A stretch of 7,850 bases of DNA from Spirochaetaceae bacterium (GCA_031275595.1 JAISOO010000163.1:1-7850), one strand, 5' to 3'. Numbered from the stretch's first letter, positions 1 to 5,416 are shown. Notes: a model not told the origin generated them from the sequence alone. Numbers and translations are program-made.

Positions 1-139
1 CGCTTCGCGCATAAAAACCTAAAAAATCGACTGAAAGGAGATTTTTTACCCTGCAAACTGCCAAAGGACGCCCGATAATCGTGGTTTTTACGGATTTTTT
101 CAACGAAAAAACCGTAAAAACCTACAAGTGCAACAGGCT
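1..139 (+). repeat. Structured AT-rich intergenic repeat, copy A
   Basis: This stretch aligns with 3954-4081. The first 13 bases equal 3959-3971, the last 12 (GTGCAACAGGCT, 128-139) equal 4070-4081, and the middle is partly conserved, best over 61-90. It can fold into two hairpins: TAAAAAATC (20-28) with GATTTTTTA (40-48), and a long one of GGTTTTTACGG (83-93) with CCGTAAAAACC (112-122), extended inward by a six-base T/A stem with one bulged A. Copy B has hairpins at matching places but with different stem sequences. It may be a small non-autonomous mobile repeat or a structured RNA element. The left end may lie outside the window, and no function is known to me. Confidence 0.6.
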
Positions 140-216
140 CCTAGTACAAGCGCTTTTTGGAAAAACACGGCGACGCCTTCGACTGTATGGCTGTAAACAG
201 TGTGAAAAACTCTGTC

Positions 217-265
217 CCCGGCATCTTGGCATTGGAATATGTGAAAGATGCGGCCGGTTTTTTTT
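217..265 (+). terminator. Possible intrinsic terminator
   Basis: GCATCTT (221-227) pairs with AAGATGC (245-251) across a 17-base loop. CCG/CGG pairs at the base are offset by a small bulge. Eight T residues (258-265) follow directly. The orientation would end a plus-strand transcript entering from the left or starting in the repeat. It also argues against a real plus-strand gene across 81-353. The long loop and bulge make this moderate rather than strong. Confidence 0.4.
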
Positions 266-323
266 AGGCGATTCAATTTTTTCAGAAAAACTTAAGCAAA
301 ACCGCGATCCCGCGCCGGCTCTA

Positions 324-1243
324 TCATACCCATTCGGATATTTCTTTCTTTGACCGGCCGTACCGTATTCCAAAAACAACCCCCCTCCGGTTGCAGTACC
401 TGCAAAACGGTTTCGGCCCGGCTAAAAATTCGTATATTTCATCGACCCTTTTTACGGCCCCTAATTCCAGGACATCCTCCGCTGTTACCCGCAGCCGCGT
501 GTTAAAATATATTTATTAAAATGTTCGATTCCCGCTATGGTATTACACGGGTAGATATACCCGTTTTTCATGGTGATACAGCGGTTCACCTGGGTACATA
601 TATTAAAACTTTCGCTTAAGGACCGCGCGCCCTCCACGTCCAGGGGATATTTCCACATCGATTTTACCGGCACATTGCTCCCCCCGACATAATCAAACTT
701 GACCTTGAACGCCGCCGCCAGTTCCCGTATCCTCCCGGTGTCAAGTTTGATGGGGTAGCGGGACAGACTGACCGCCACGTTGTTCCGCTTGCAGTTTATC
801 CAAAACGCCTCCGGCATCTTTAATAACAGCAGACCGTTCGTCATAAAACTTATTTCTGTTTCCGGGAAATATTCCCGGGCTATATCAAATATTTCCAAAA
901 TCCGGGGATGTAAAAGCGGTTCCCCGCCGGTAACGTAGAACGACTCCAGTTTTCCCCCGGTTAACGACGACAATTTGGCCATATCGTTTTTATACGATTC
1001 AATATCCAAAAATTCTTCTTTTGCGATGGGGCTGAAGGCGGTACAACACGCGCAATTAAGGTTGCAGTGCTGGACGGCGTACACGCCCATAACCAACGAT
1101 GTCCGTAAGGCATGATTATGCCGGGCGTTGAACTTAAGACCCAGCAGGGCCAGCCGCCTGAAAAGCCCGGAATTTTCAGGCACGATTGTTACAATTCTGT
1201 TTCGAATTTCCCTTAAAATCCCGGGAATATAGGTTTCCGCCAT
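324..1243 (-). pseudogene. Radical SAM protein, frameshifted near the C-terminus
   Basis: This is a radical SAM enzyme of unknown substrate, about 305 residues when repaired. The cofactor-binding cysteines are C60, C64 and C67 (CNLNCACC), and the GGEP motif that helps bind SAM is at 106-109. C216, C222 and C233 resemble the auxiliary-cluster region of SPASM/twitch proteins. The first frame stops at 485 after ...HFNKYILTRGCG. Dropping the AT at 507-508, within a TATAT run, restores 60 more residues (FNTRLRVTAEDVLELG...) to a TGA at 324. These include FCRYCNR, a further C-x2-C expected of such a tail. The break is therefore a two-base indel: a true pseudogene, phase variation or a sequencing error. 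The start at 1243 is preferred over 1282 because AAGGGGGC lies seven bases upstream, while 1282 has no ribosome-binding site. The gene is divergent from the HTH regulator and AT-richer than the genes to the right. Confidence 0.75.
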
Positions 1244-1264
1244 CCCGCGCCCCCTTTTGACACA

Positions 1265-1327
1265 TGATGTATAAAAAACCATACATCAAATTTATGTCTA
1301 AAAGACATGGTAAACGAATATTATAAT
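1265..1327. promoter_or_regulatory. Divergent control region with two inverted repeats
   Basis: The gap between the divergent radical SAM and HTH genes holds two perfect inverted repeats. TGATGTAT (1265-1272) pairs with ATACATCA (1281-1288) across eight bases, and ATGTC (1294-1298) with GACAT (1304-1308) across TAAAA. A consensus TATAAT lies at 1322-1327, about 57 bases before the HTH start; no good -35 is spaced correctly before it. The palindromes are plausible operators for the HTH protein or another dimeric regulator. That is inference from symmetry and position. Confidence 0.4.
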
Positions 1328-1383
1328 TATGTCAAAGGGACAGTTGCCCAGCAGAGTTTTTTCCTGTCCATTAGACCGTAACG

Positions 1384-1737
1384 ATGACCCTGCAGGAAAC
1401 TTTTATTTTGAACCTGAAAAAATTCCGCAAAATAAGGGGAATTTCACAAATGACGCTCGCCGAATTATGCGGCACCAGCGGGAACTATATCGGCGAGATT
1501 GAAATGGGAAGACGCATCCCCTCCTTTGATAAGATTGAAAAAATCGCCTCCGCGCTGCAAATCGCCGTTTATCAGCTGTTCATAGAGGAATCCGCCAAGA
1601 CGGACGGAGAGCGGGACATGAAAACAAAGGATTATCTTAGCGAACTTCCGGGGAATGTAAAAAACGAAGTCGTATCCCATATCCTGGCGGCTATACGAAC
1701 GAACGTCCTTGAATCACTCGATCCGGGAAATTATTAG
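1384..1737 (+). CDS. XRE-family helix-turn-helix regulator
   Basis: A 117-residue protein with an N-terminal Cro/C1-type HTH domain (about residues 8-65). The pattern is typical: an N-terminal helix with LKKFRKIRGISQ, the helix-turn-helix LAELCGTSGNYIGEIEMGRR, then PSFDKIEKIASALQI and a YQLF end. The remaining ~50 residues are charged and have no recognised ligand-binding domain; they may serve dimerisation. It should bind DNA as a dimer. The likely target is the divergent intergenic region, which has two inverted repeats, so autoregulation and control of the radical SAM gene are plausible but inferred. The start is chosen because the HTH fold begins within ten residues of it; no clear Shine-Dalgarno precedes it, so initiation may be weak. 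Composition is AT-richer than in the downstream operon genes, as in the radical SAM gene. Confidence 0.85.
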   Translation: MTLQETFILNLKKFRKIRGISQMTLAELCGTSGNYIGEIEMGRRIPSFDKIEKIASALQIAVYQLFIEESAKTDGERDMKTKDYLSELPGNVKNEVVSHILAAIRTNVLESLDPGNY

Positions 1738-1970
1738 CCCCTGTTGACCGCCGCGTCCCCTTTTCCGGGAACGGTTTTTAACCGGATCTCTCTATGTTTA
1801 TGGGGGGGAAGCCTCCCCCCTCGCTGCGAACTCCTCGTGTCAAACCCCGCGGGTTTGCCCCTGCGGTGTTCTCCGCTACCCCCCTCTATGGGGCGGTCGT
1901 CCGGGCACGCGCCGTGTTCCCCCGGGCCCGGCGGCTCTGCGGCGCGGGCCTCCGCCGCCCCCGGGCGCAA
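1738..1970. other. GC-rich hairpin-dense non-coding stretch
   Basis: I see no convincing gene here; open frames on both strands have low-complexity Pro/Arg/Gly/Ala composition. The stretch is rich in short inverted repeats: CGGTT/AACCG with a TTT loop (1772-1784), a G-run/C-run stem closing AGCC (1803-1820), and perfect CAAACCC/GGGTTTG with a CGC loop (1841-1857). CCCC/GGGG around 1879-1894 and several CCGGG/CCCGG runs (1919-1965) add more. No T-tract follows any stem, so none is a classical terminator. It could be a REP-like repeat cluster, but no second copy is in the window. Confidence 0.4.
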
Positions 1971-1999
1971 TTGACAGGAACCGGCTTTCCCGCTATCCT
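1971..1999 (+). promoter_or_regulatory. Sigma70-type promoter for tRNA-Met
   Basis: A perfect -35 TTGACA (1971-1976), a 17-base spacer and a -10 of TATCCT (1994-1999; four of six consensus bases) lie 27 bases before the tRNA. The -35 and the start of the spacer (TTGACAGGAACCGGC) match the tRNA-Gln promoter at 14 of 15 positions. Confidence 0.75.
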
Positions 2000-2026
2000 G
2001 GCCCGGTCCCGTTTCAAAAACGGCAT

Positions 2027-2099
2027 GGCGGCGTAGCTCAGTTGGTAGAGCATGCGGCTCATATCCGCAGTGTCATAGGTTCAATCCCTATCGCCGCTA
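2027..2099 (+). tRNA. tRNA-Met (anticodon CAT), probably elongator
   Basis: A full cloverleaf of 73 bases. The acceptor GGCGGCG pairs with CGCCGCT (first pair G-U), with discriminator A. The D arm is GCTC/GAGC, the anticodon stem TGCGG/CCGCA holds the loop CTCATAT with anticodon CAT, and the T arm is ATAGG/CCTAT around TTCAATC. CCA is not encoded. It lacks the GGG/CCC anticodon-stem pairs of an initiator tRNA. CAT could also mean tRNA-Ile2 read with lysidine; the overall sequence looks more like elongator Met. Confidence 0.9.
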
Positions 2100-2119
2100 A
2101 ACCCATTAGGTTTTTCTTT
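2099..2119 (+). terminator. Short intrinsic terminator after tRNA-Met
   Basis: AAACC (2099-2103) pairs with GGTTT (2109-2113) around CATTA and runs into TTCTTT. The five-base stem is weak, but its place directly after the tRNA and before the apt promoter fits a transcription end. Confidence 0.4.
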
Positions 2120-2146
2120 CAGCCAAACCCGGACTAATCCCTTACG

Positions 2147-2175
2147 TTGACAGACAGGGTCCCGCAAGCTAAAGT
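2147..2175 (+). promoter_or_regulatory. Sigma70-type promoter for apt
   Basis: TTGACA (2147-2152), a 17-base spacer and TAAAGT (2170-2175; four of six -10 consensus bases) lie about 30 bases before the apt start codon. Confidence 0.6.
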
Positions 2176-2204
2176 GGCTTATGCCGGGATAAAAGAGGCT
2201 TAAC

Positions 2205-2750
2205 ATGGCGGAAACTTCTTACCAGGACTTCAACCTGGATCAGTATATCAGAAAGGTTCCCAATTTTCCCAAAGAGGGGATTCTCTTTTACGACATTACC
2301 AGCGTCCTGTGCCGGCCGGAGGCCTTCCAATATTGCATCAGGGCCATGGCGGATCGTTACCAGGGCCGGAACATTGACGCCGTGGCCGCCATCGAGGCCA
2401 GGGGTTTCCTCTTTGCCGCTCCCTTCGCCGAACGCATGGGAATCCCCCTGGTCCTGGTCCGTAAGAAGGGGAAACTCCCCGGCGAAACCCGGTCTATCAA
2501 ATACCAGCTTGAATACGGCCAGGCCGAAGTTGAAATTCACAGCGCCGACATTAAACCGGGCATGAAGGTCCTCCTCACCGATGATCTGGTGGCCACCGGG
2601 GGTACGCTGCGGGCCGCCCGGGAGCTTATTACCGGCGGCGGCGCCGTGGTCCCGGAGATCTTCGGCGTCATCGGCCTTCCCTTCCTGGGTTACGAGAAGG
2701 TCCTGCTTCCCACCCCCGTCCACACCCTTATCCAGTACCACGGCGAATAA
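2205..2750 (+). CDS. apt: Adenine phosphoribosyltransferase
   Basis: This cytosolic purine-salvage enzyme converts adenine and PRPP to AMP and pyrophosphate. At 181 residues it has the usual family length. Diagnostic features are the N-terminal IRKVPNFPKEGILFYDIT (15-32), the EARGF motif (64-68) typical of Apt, the RKKGKLPGET...YQLEYG segment (86-105) that forms the flexible hood, and the PRPP-binding signature VLLTDDLVATGGT (122-134) with the paired acidic residues D126 and D127. AGAGG six bases before the ATG supports the start. It is a single gene with its own promoter, set between tRNA genes; there is no sign of an operon. Open frames on the opposite strand here are shadows of this gene. 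Confidence 0.97.
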   Translation: MAETSYQDFNLDQYIRKVPNFPKEGILFYDITSVLCRPEAFQYCIRAMADRYQGRNIDAVAAIEARGFLFAAPFAERMGIPLVLVRKKGKLPGETRSIKYQLEYGQAEVEIHSADIKPGMKVLLTDDLVATGGTLRAARELITGGGAVVPEIFGVIGLPFLGYEKVLLPTPVHTLIQYHGE

Positions 2751-2777
2751 GGCCCCCCGGCAAGGCCGTTCGCCCGC

Positions 2778-2806
2778 TTGACAAGAACCGGCGTATCCAA
2801 TAGATT
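2778..2806 (+). promoter_or_regulatory. Sigma70-type promoter for the tRNA-Gln/tRNA-Glu pair
   Basis: TTGACA (2778-2783), a 17-base spacer and TAGATT (2801-2806; four of six -10 bases) lie 54 bases before tRNA-Gln. The -35 and following bases, TTGACAAGAACCGGC, nearly repeat the tRNA-Met promoter. Confidence 0.65.
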
Positions 2807-2860
2807 TTCTTCGTAAAATCATGGCGGTCCTGCCTTTTAGGCCGGCGCCTTGCGGAACGG

Positions 2861-2931
2861 TCCCCGGTTGTGTAATGGTAGCACGGCAGACTCTGGATCT
2901 GCTTGTGGGGGTTCGAATCCTCCCTGGGGAA
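2861..2931 (+). tRNA. tRNA-Gln (anticodon CTG)
   Basis: A 71-base cloverleaf. The acceptor TCCCCGG pairs with CTGGGGA (one G-U), with discriminator A. The anticodon stem GCAGA/TCTGC holds the loop CTCTGGA with anticodon CTG, and the T loop TTCGAAT is closed by GGGGG/CCTCC. CCA is not encoded. It reads CAG codons and is probably co-transcribed with tRNA-Glu 13 bases downstream. Confidence 0.93.
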
Positions 2932-2944
2932 AACGGCATCATCA

Positions 2945-3016
2945 GGCCCCTTCGTCTATCGGTTAGGACGTGAGATTCTCAATCTCAAAAGAGGGGTTCA
3001 ACTCCCCTAGGGGCTA
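2945..3016 (+). tRNA. tRNA-Glu (anticodon CTC)
   Basis: A 72-base cloverleaf. The acceptor GGCCCCT pairs with AGGGGCT (first pair G-U), with discriminator A. The anticodon stem TGAGA/TCTCA holds the loop TTCTCAA with anticodon CTC, which reads GAG, and the T arm is AGGGG/CCCCT around TTCAACT. CCA is not encoded. No obvious terminator follows, so the transcript may run towards the lipoprotein gene. Confidence 0.93.
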
Positions 3017-3128
3017 ACGCGGCTCCGGTAACATGAATCCAGCCGGCGCTATAAAATTCCGGATAAAGGCTTAAACGCGGCGCTGTTTCCCTGTTACCAT
3101 GACCGGTGGAAATTGTTACTATCCCATT

Positions 3129-3863
3129 ATGATGATACGGCGAAGGGGATTTCCCCTTATCCTTGCGGTTCTTGCCCTGGGGCTTGGCTCCTGCGGAGCC
3201 TCTATCTCCGGCAGGCTGGAGAAAGGAGGGGCCGGGGATTTTAATGTCTCCGCCTCCCTGGCTCCGGCGCTTACCGGCAAAATCCGGGATTTCCTGGCCC
3301 TTTCCCAGGGGAATTCCGAAGGCGGGGAACTCCTGATCAATGCCCCGGCCATTGCCTTTTCCATGTCCCAGGCGCCGGGAGTGGCCCAGGCCGGTTTCCG
3401 CAATACCGGGCCCGCCTCCCTGGAGGGGCCGGTAAAGATCACCAGCATCGGGGATTTCCTTGCCCCCTCGGGCAAGGCGGGGTTCATCAGCTTTCAGGAG
3501 AATCCCGGGGGCGGCGGCCGGGCGGCTATCACCATAAACCGGGAAACCGCCCCGGATATGCTGGCCCTCATATCGGCCGATGTCACCTATAACCTCATGC
3601 TTCTCTTTGCCCCCATTGCCACCGGGGACAATTTAAGCAAGGAGGAATATGTAACCCAGGTAAGGCTGATCCACGGTGAAGCGGTGGCCTCCGAGATCAG
3701 CGGGGCCCTTATCCGGGCCTCGGTGGAATTTCCCGGCCCCCTGGTTTCGGTCCGGGGGGGGGCCTTTTCCGGCAAAAAGGCCGAATTTACCATCCCCCTG
3801 GTGGATCTTTTGGTCCTGGAACAGCCCTTAAGTTATGAGGTGGTCTGGAAACAGGACCCCTGA
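3129..3863 (+). CDS. Putative lipoprotein of unknown function
   Basis: From this start the protein has 244 residues and a textbook lipoprotein signal: charged MMIRRR, a hydrophobic stretch (about 8-19), then LGSC with C22 as the lipidated cysteine. It should be anchored in a membrane on the periplasmic side or in the outer membrane. The mature part is rich in Gly, Ala and Ser and alternates polar and hydrophobic residues, suggesting beta structure. I recognise no catalytic motif, and it has no further cysteines. An in-frame ATG at 3099 would add ten polar residues before the signal. It has no ribosome-binding site of its own, so I prefer the ATG pair at 3129/3132, although no strong Shine-Dalgarno precedes these either. 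A TATAAA at 3050-3055 could be a -10 but lacks a good -35. The gene stands alone between the tRNA pair and the hydrogenase operon. Confidence 0.75.
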   Translation: MMIRRRGFPLILAVLALGLGSCGASISGRLEKGGAGDFNVSASLAPALTGKIRDFLALSQGNSEGGELLINAPAIAFSMSQAPGVAQAGFRNTGPASLEGPVKITSIGDFLAPSGKAGFISFQENPGGGGRAAITINRETAPDMLALISADVTYNLMLLFAPIATGDNLSKEEYVTQVRLIHGEAVASEISGALIRASVEFPGPLVSVRGGAFSGKKAEFTIPLVDLLVLEQPLSYEVVWKQDP

Positions 3864-3871
3864 AAAGCCGA

Positions 3872-3900
3872 TTGCTTAAAACCCCGTCAGATTATAGAAT
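3872..3900 (+). promoter_or_regulatory. Candidate promoter for the hydrogenase operon
   Basis: TTGCTT (3872-3877), a 17-base spacer and TAGAAT (3895-3900; five of six -10 bases) start nine bases after the lipoprotein stop codon. Transcription from here would give a leader of about 210 bases before hndA, containing repeat copy B. Just downstream, AAAACCCCGT (3878-3887) can pair with ACGGGTTTT (3927-3935), and CCAAA/TTTGG (3923-3937) forms a small hairpin. These may instead be a weak terminator for the lipoprotein gene. Confidence 0.35.
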
Positions 3901-3953
3901 AGTAATAGGGCCGTATCTAAGACCAAACGGGTTTTGGACGCGGCCCGGGGGTT

Positions 3954-4081
3954 TGTTGCGCTTCGCGCATATAAGCGTATAAATATCCATATCAATGAAT
4001 ATTTATACCTTATAAACTCCAAAAGCAGCCCATTTATCGCGGTTCTTGCATATTTATGCGAAAAACCATGTGCAACAGGCT
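3954..4081 (+). repeat. Structured AT-rich intergenic repeat, copy B
   Basis: This is the second copy of the element at 1-139. It opens with TGCGC-TTC-GCGCA (3957-3969), a five-base stem. GTATAAATAT (3977-3986) pairs perfectly with ATATTTATAC (3999-4008) over a 12-base loop. An imperfect hairpin, GGTTCTTGCAT (4041-4051) against ATGCG-AAAAACC (4056-4067), follows. The ends TGTTGC (3954-3959) and GCAACA (4072-4077) are inverted repeats, a MITE-like trait. The copy lies in the presumed 5' leader of the hydrogenase operon and ends 36 bases before the hndA start. Confidence 0.65.
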
Positions 4082-4117
4082 GCCGGCATACTGTTTATAT
4101 ATGAATGGGGGGTTTTC

Positions 4118-4603
4118 ATGGCAGCGGCGGATGCGGGGGATATGGTATTTCCCCAGGAATTGTCTTCTTTCATCGACGAATGGAAGGAAAAGCCCGGCAG
4201 TCTTATCATGATTCTGCATAAGACCCAGGAGACGTTTGGATATATCTCCCGTCAGGCGGCGGAAAGGCTGTCCTGGCTTACGGGAATTCCCTTGGCGCGG
4301 ATCTATGGGGTTATCACTTTTTATCATTTTTTTAAAACCACCAAACCCGGTAAATACAAGGTCTCCGTATGCCTGGGGACCGCCTGCTACCTGAAGGGCG
4401 GCCAGGACCTGATCGAGGAGGCCCGGAACATCCTGGGTATCGGGCCGGGGGCCGTTACGGAAGACGGGCTTTTTTCGATCGATCCGGTTCGCTGTGTGGG
4501 CTGCTGCGGTCTGGCCCCGGTGATGACCGTGGGCAGCGATACCTATGGTAAACTTACCAAAGACCAGCTCCCGGAGATCATCGCCAAGTATCAAAATGCC
4601 TGA
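4118..4603 (+). CDS. hndA: NuoE-like [2Fe-2S] subunit of [FeFe]-hydrogenase (HndA/HydC)
   Basis: This is the electron-transfer subunit of a multimeric, NAD(P)-linked [FeFe]-hydrogenase and is homologous to complex I NuoE. The 161 residues match the usual HydC/NuoE length. An N-terminal helical domain (about 10-75) includes the family stretch LIMILHKTQETFGYIS...IPLARIYGVITFYHFF. A thioredoxin-fold domain follows with the four [2Fe-2S] ligands C85, C90, C126 and C130 (CLGTAC and CVGCC, the latter with an extra C129). The frame is open further upstream to a TTG at 4046, but those 24 codons lie largely within repeat copy B. The ATG at 4118, with a GGGGGG run (4107-4112) five bases before it, is therefore the better start. 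It is the first gene of the operon; the whole gap to the next gene is a tandem hairpin array. In HndABCD-type enzymes this subunit associates with the NuoF-like subunit. Confidence 0.93.
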   Translation: MAAADAGDMVFPQELSSFIDEWKEKPGSLIMILHKTQETFGYISRQAAERLSWLTGIPLARIYGVITFYHFFKTTKPGKYKVSVCLGTACYLKGGQDLIEEARNILGIGPGAVTEDGLFSIDPVRCVGCCGLAPVMTVGSDTYGKLTKDQLPEIIAKYQNA

Positions 4604-4619
4604 CAGGCCAAAGGTCTCC

Positions 4620-4797
4620 GCTAAAAACCCGGAGGTTCCGTATCATGGAGTTTCCGCAGGAAACTCCGGAGTCAAAAACCCGGTGGTTCCATATCATGGA
4701 GTTTCCGCAGGAAACTCCGGAGTCAAAAACCCGGTGGTTCCGTATCATGGAGTTTCCGCAGGAAACTCCCAAGCTAAAAAACCGGTGGTTTTTTAGC
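4620..4797 (+). repeat. Tandem 51-bp hairpin array filling the hndA-ATPase gap
   Basis: Three near-identical 51-base units start at 4623, 4674 and 4725, with a partial fourth from 4776. Each contains AAAAACCCGGWGGTTCC, then TATCAT, then a perfect nine-base hairpin of GGAGTTTCC and GGAAACTCC with loop GCA (stems at 4647-4667, 4698-4718, 4749-4769). The array is framed by GCTAAAAACC (4620-4629) and its near inverse GGTTTTTTAGC (4787-4797). The final part folds as CTAAAAAACC against GGTTTTTTAG with loop GGT (4774-4796). This hairpin ends two bases before the next start codon and contains the only Shine-Dalgarno-like bases (GGTGG, 4784-4788). The period is a multiple of three, so frames stay open on both strands, but the resulting peptides are just the repeat. 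Confidence 0.9.
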
Positions 4798-4798
4798 A

Positions 4799-5350
4799 AT
4801 GCACTTCACCCTGGCCGATCTGGTTACCGACATAACCCAGAACGGGGCGGAGTCCGGTGCGAGCCTGGTAGAACTTACGATCAACGAGATCAGGGGCGGG
4901 GAATTCCGTTTTACCGTCCGGGACAACGGCAAGGGGATGGGCGATGATGAGCTTAAGCGGGCGGTAGATCCCTTTGTGACCGATGGAATAAAGCACCCCC
5001 GCCGCAAGGTTGGCCTGGGGCTTCCCTTTCTTATCCAGACCGTCGAACAGTCCGGCGGGGGCTGGGACATCAAGTCCGAAAAGGGAAAGGGTACCACGGT
5101 GAGCGCCTGGTTCGATTCGGCCAATGTGGATATGCCCCCGGTGGGGGACATTCCCGGCATGTTCCGATCCGTCCTGATGTTTCAGGGGCCGGAGGAAATA
5201 CGGATCACCCGGTCCCGTGGAGGGGAGGGGGGGGAAAGCTCCTACGAGCTGTGTAAGACGGAGATAAGCGAGGCCCTGGGGGGCCTTGACGACACGGGTT
5301 CGCTGGTATTGTTGGATCAGTACCTCCGTTCTCTGGAAGAAGATGAATGA
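4799..5350 (+). CDS. Small GHKL-type ATPase in the hydrogenase operon
   Basis: A 183-residue protein consisting mainly of a histidine-kinase-like ATPase domain. The N box is in DLVTDITQNGAESGA (D11, N15, E18), G1 is DNGKGM (42-47), G2 is GLGLPF (72-77) and G3 is GKGT (96-99), so ATP binding looks intact. There is no phospho-acceptor histidine domain, transmembrane segment or sensor domain. It is thus not a classical sensor kinase and resembles stand-alone anti-sigma/GHKL modules. The last ~75 residues (after about 108) are not recognised. The start fits because the N box begins within ten residues. Initiation would rely on GGTGG inside the preceding hairpin, so translation may be low or controlled. 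From memory, similar ATPase genes occur beside bifurcating hydrogenases in some Firmicutes; the role is unsettled and probably regulatory. Confidence 0.85.
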   Translation: MHFTLADLVTDITQNGAESGASLVELTINEIRGGEFRFTVRDNGKGMGDDELKRAVDPFVTDGIKHPRRKVGLGLPFLIQTVEQSGGGWDIKSEKGKGTTVSAWFDSANVDMPPVGDIPGMFRSVLMFQGPEEIRITRSRGGEGGESSYELCKTEISEALGGLDDTGSLVLLDQYLRSLEEDE

Positions 5351-5416
5351 GCCCGCGGTCCTGAACCGGGCCATACGGGTTCCGCGAAAAAATCAAGCGT
5401 AGAGGAGAGAGGGAAT

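Noticed and set aside
81..353. Plus-strand open frame of 90 codons with a cysteine-rich stretch (CKQCEKLCP...CERC)
   Set aside because: It starts inside a repeat hairpin, runs through a terminator-like stem with eight Ts, has no ribosome-binding site and overlaps the 3' end of the radical SAM gene.
1744..2036. Plus- and minus-strand frames of 76-80 codons in the GC-rich stretch
   Set aside because: They have low-complexity composition typical of random GC-rich frames, overlap each other and the tRNA promoter, and lack ribosome-binding sites.
2169..2942. Minus-strand open frame of 257 codons
   Set aside because: It lies opposite apt and tRNA-Gln; apt is certain, and the antisense product resembles no family and reads through a tRNA gene.
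2027..3016. G-U first acceptor pair in both tRNA-Met and tRNA-Glu as a sign of decay
   Set aside because: All other stems are sound, and a G1-U72 pair is tolerated in functional bacterial tRNAs.
4034..4594. Minus-strand open frame of 186 codons
   Set aside because: It is a shadow of hndA with no family resemblance.
4620..4797. CRISPR array
   Set aside because: The 51-bp units are contiguous and nearly identical, with no unique spacers between shorter repeats, and no cas genes are present.
4545..4947. Open frames through the tandem array on both strands (e.g. repeated MEFPQETPESKTRWF)
   Set aside because: The 51-base period keeps frames open in steps of 17 codons; the frames only restate the repeat and overlap the ATPase or hndA. 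GGAGG nine bases before an ATG at 4645 is noted but not enough.
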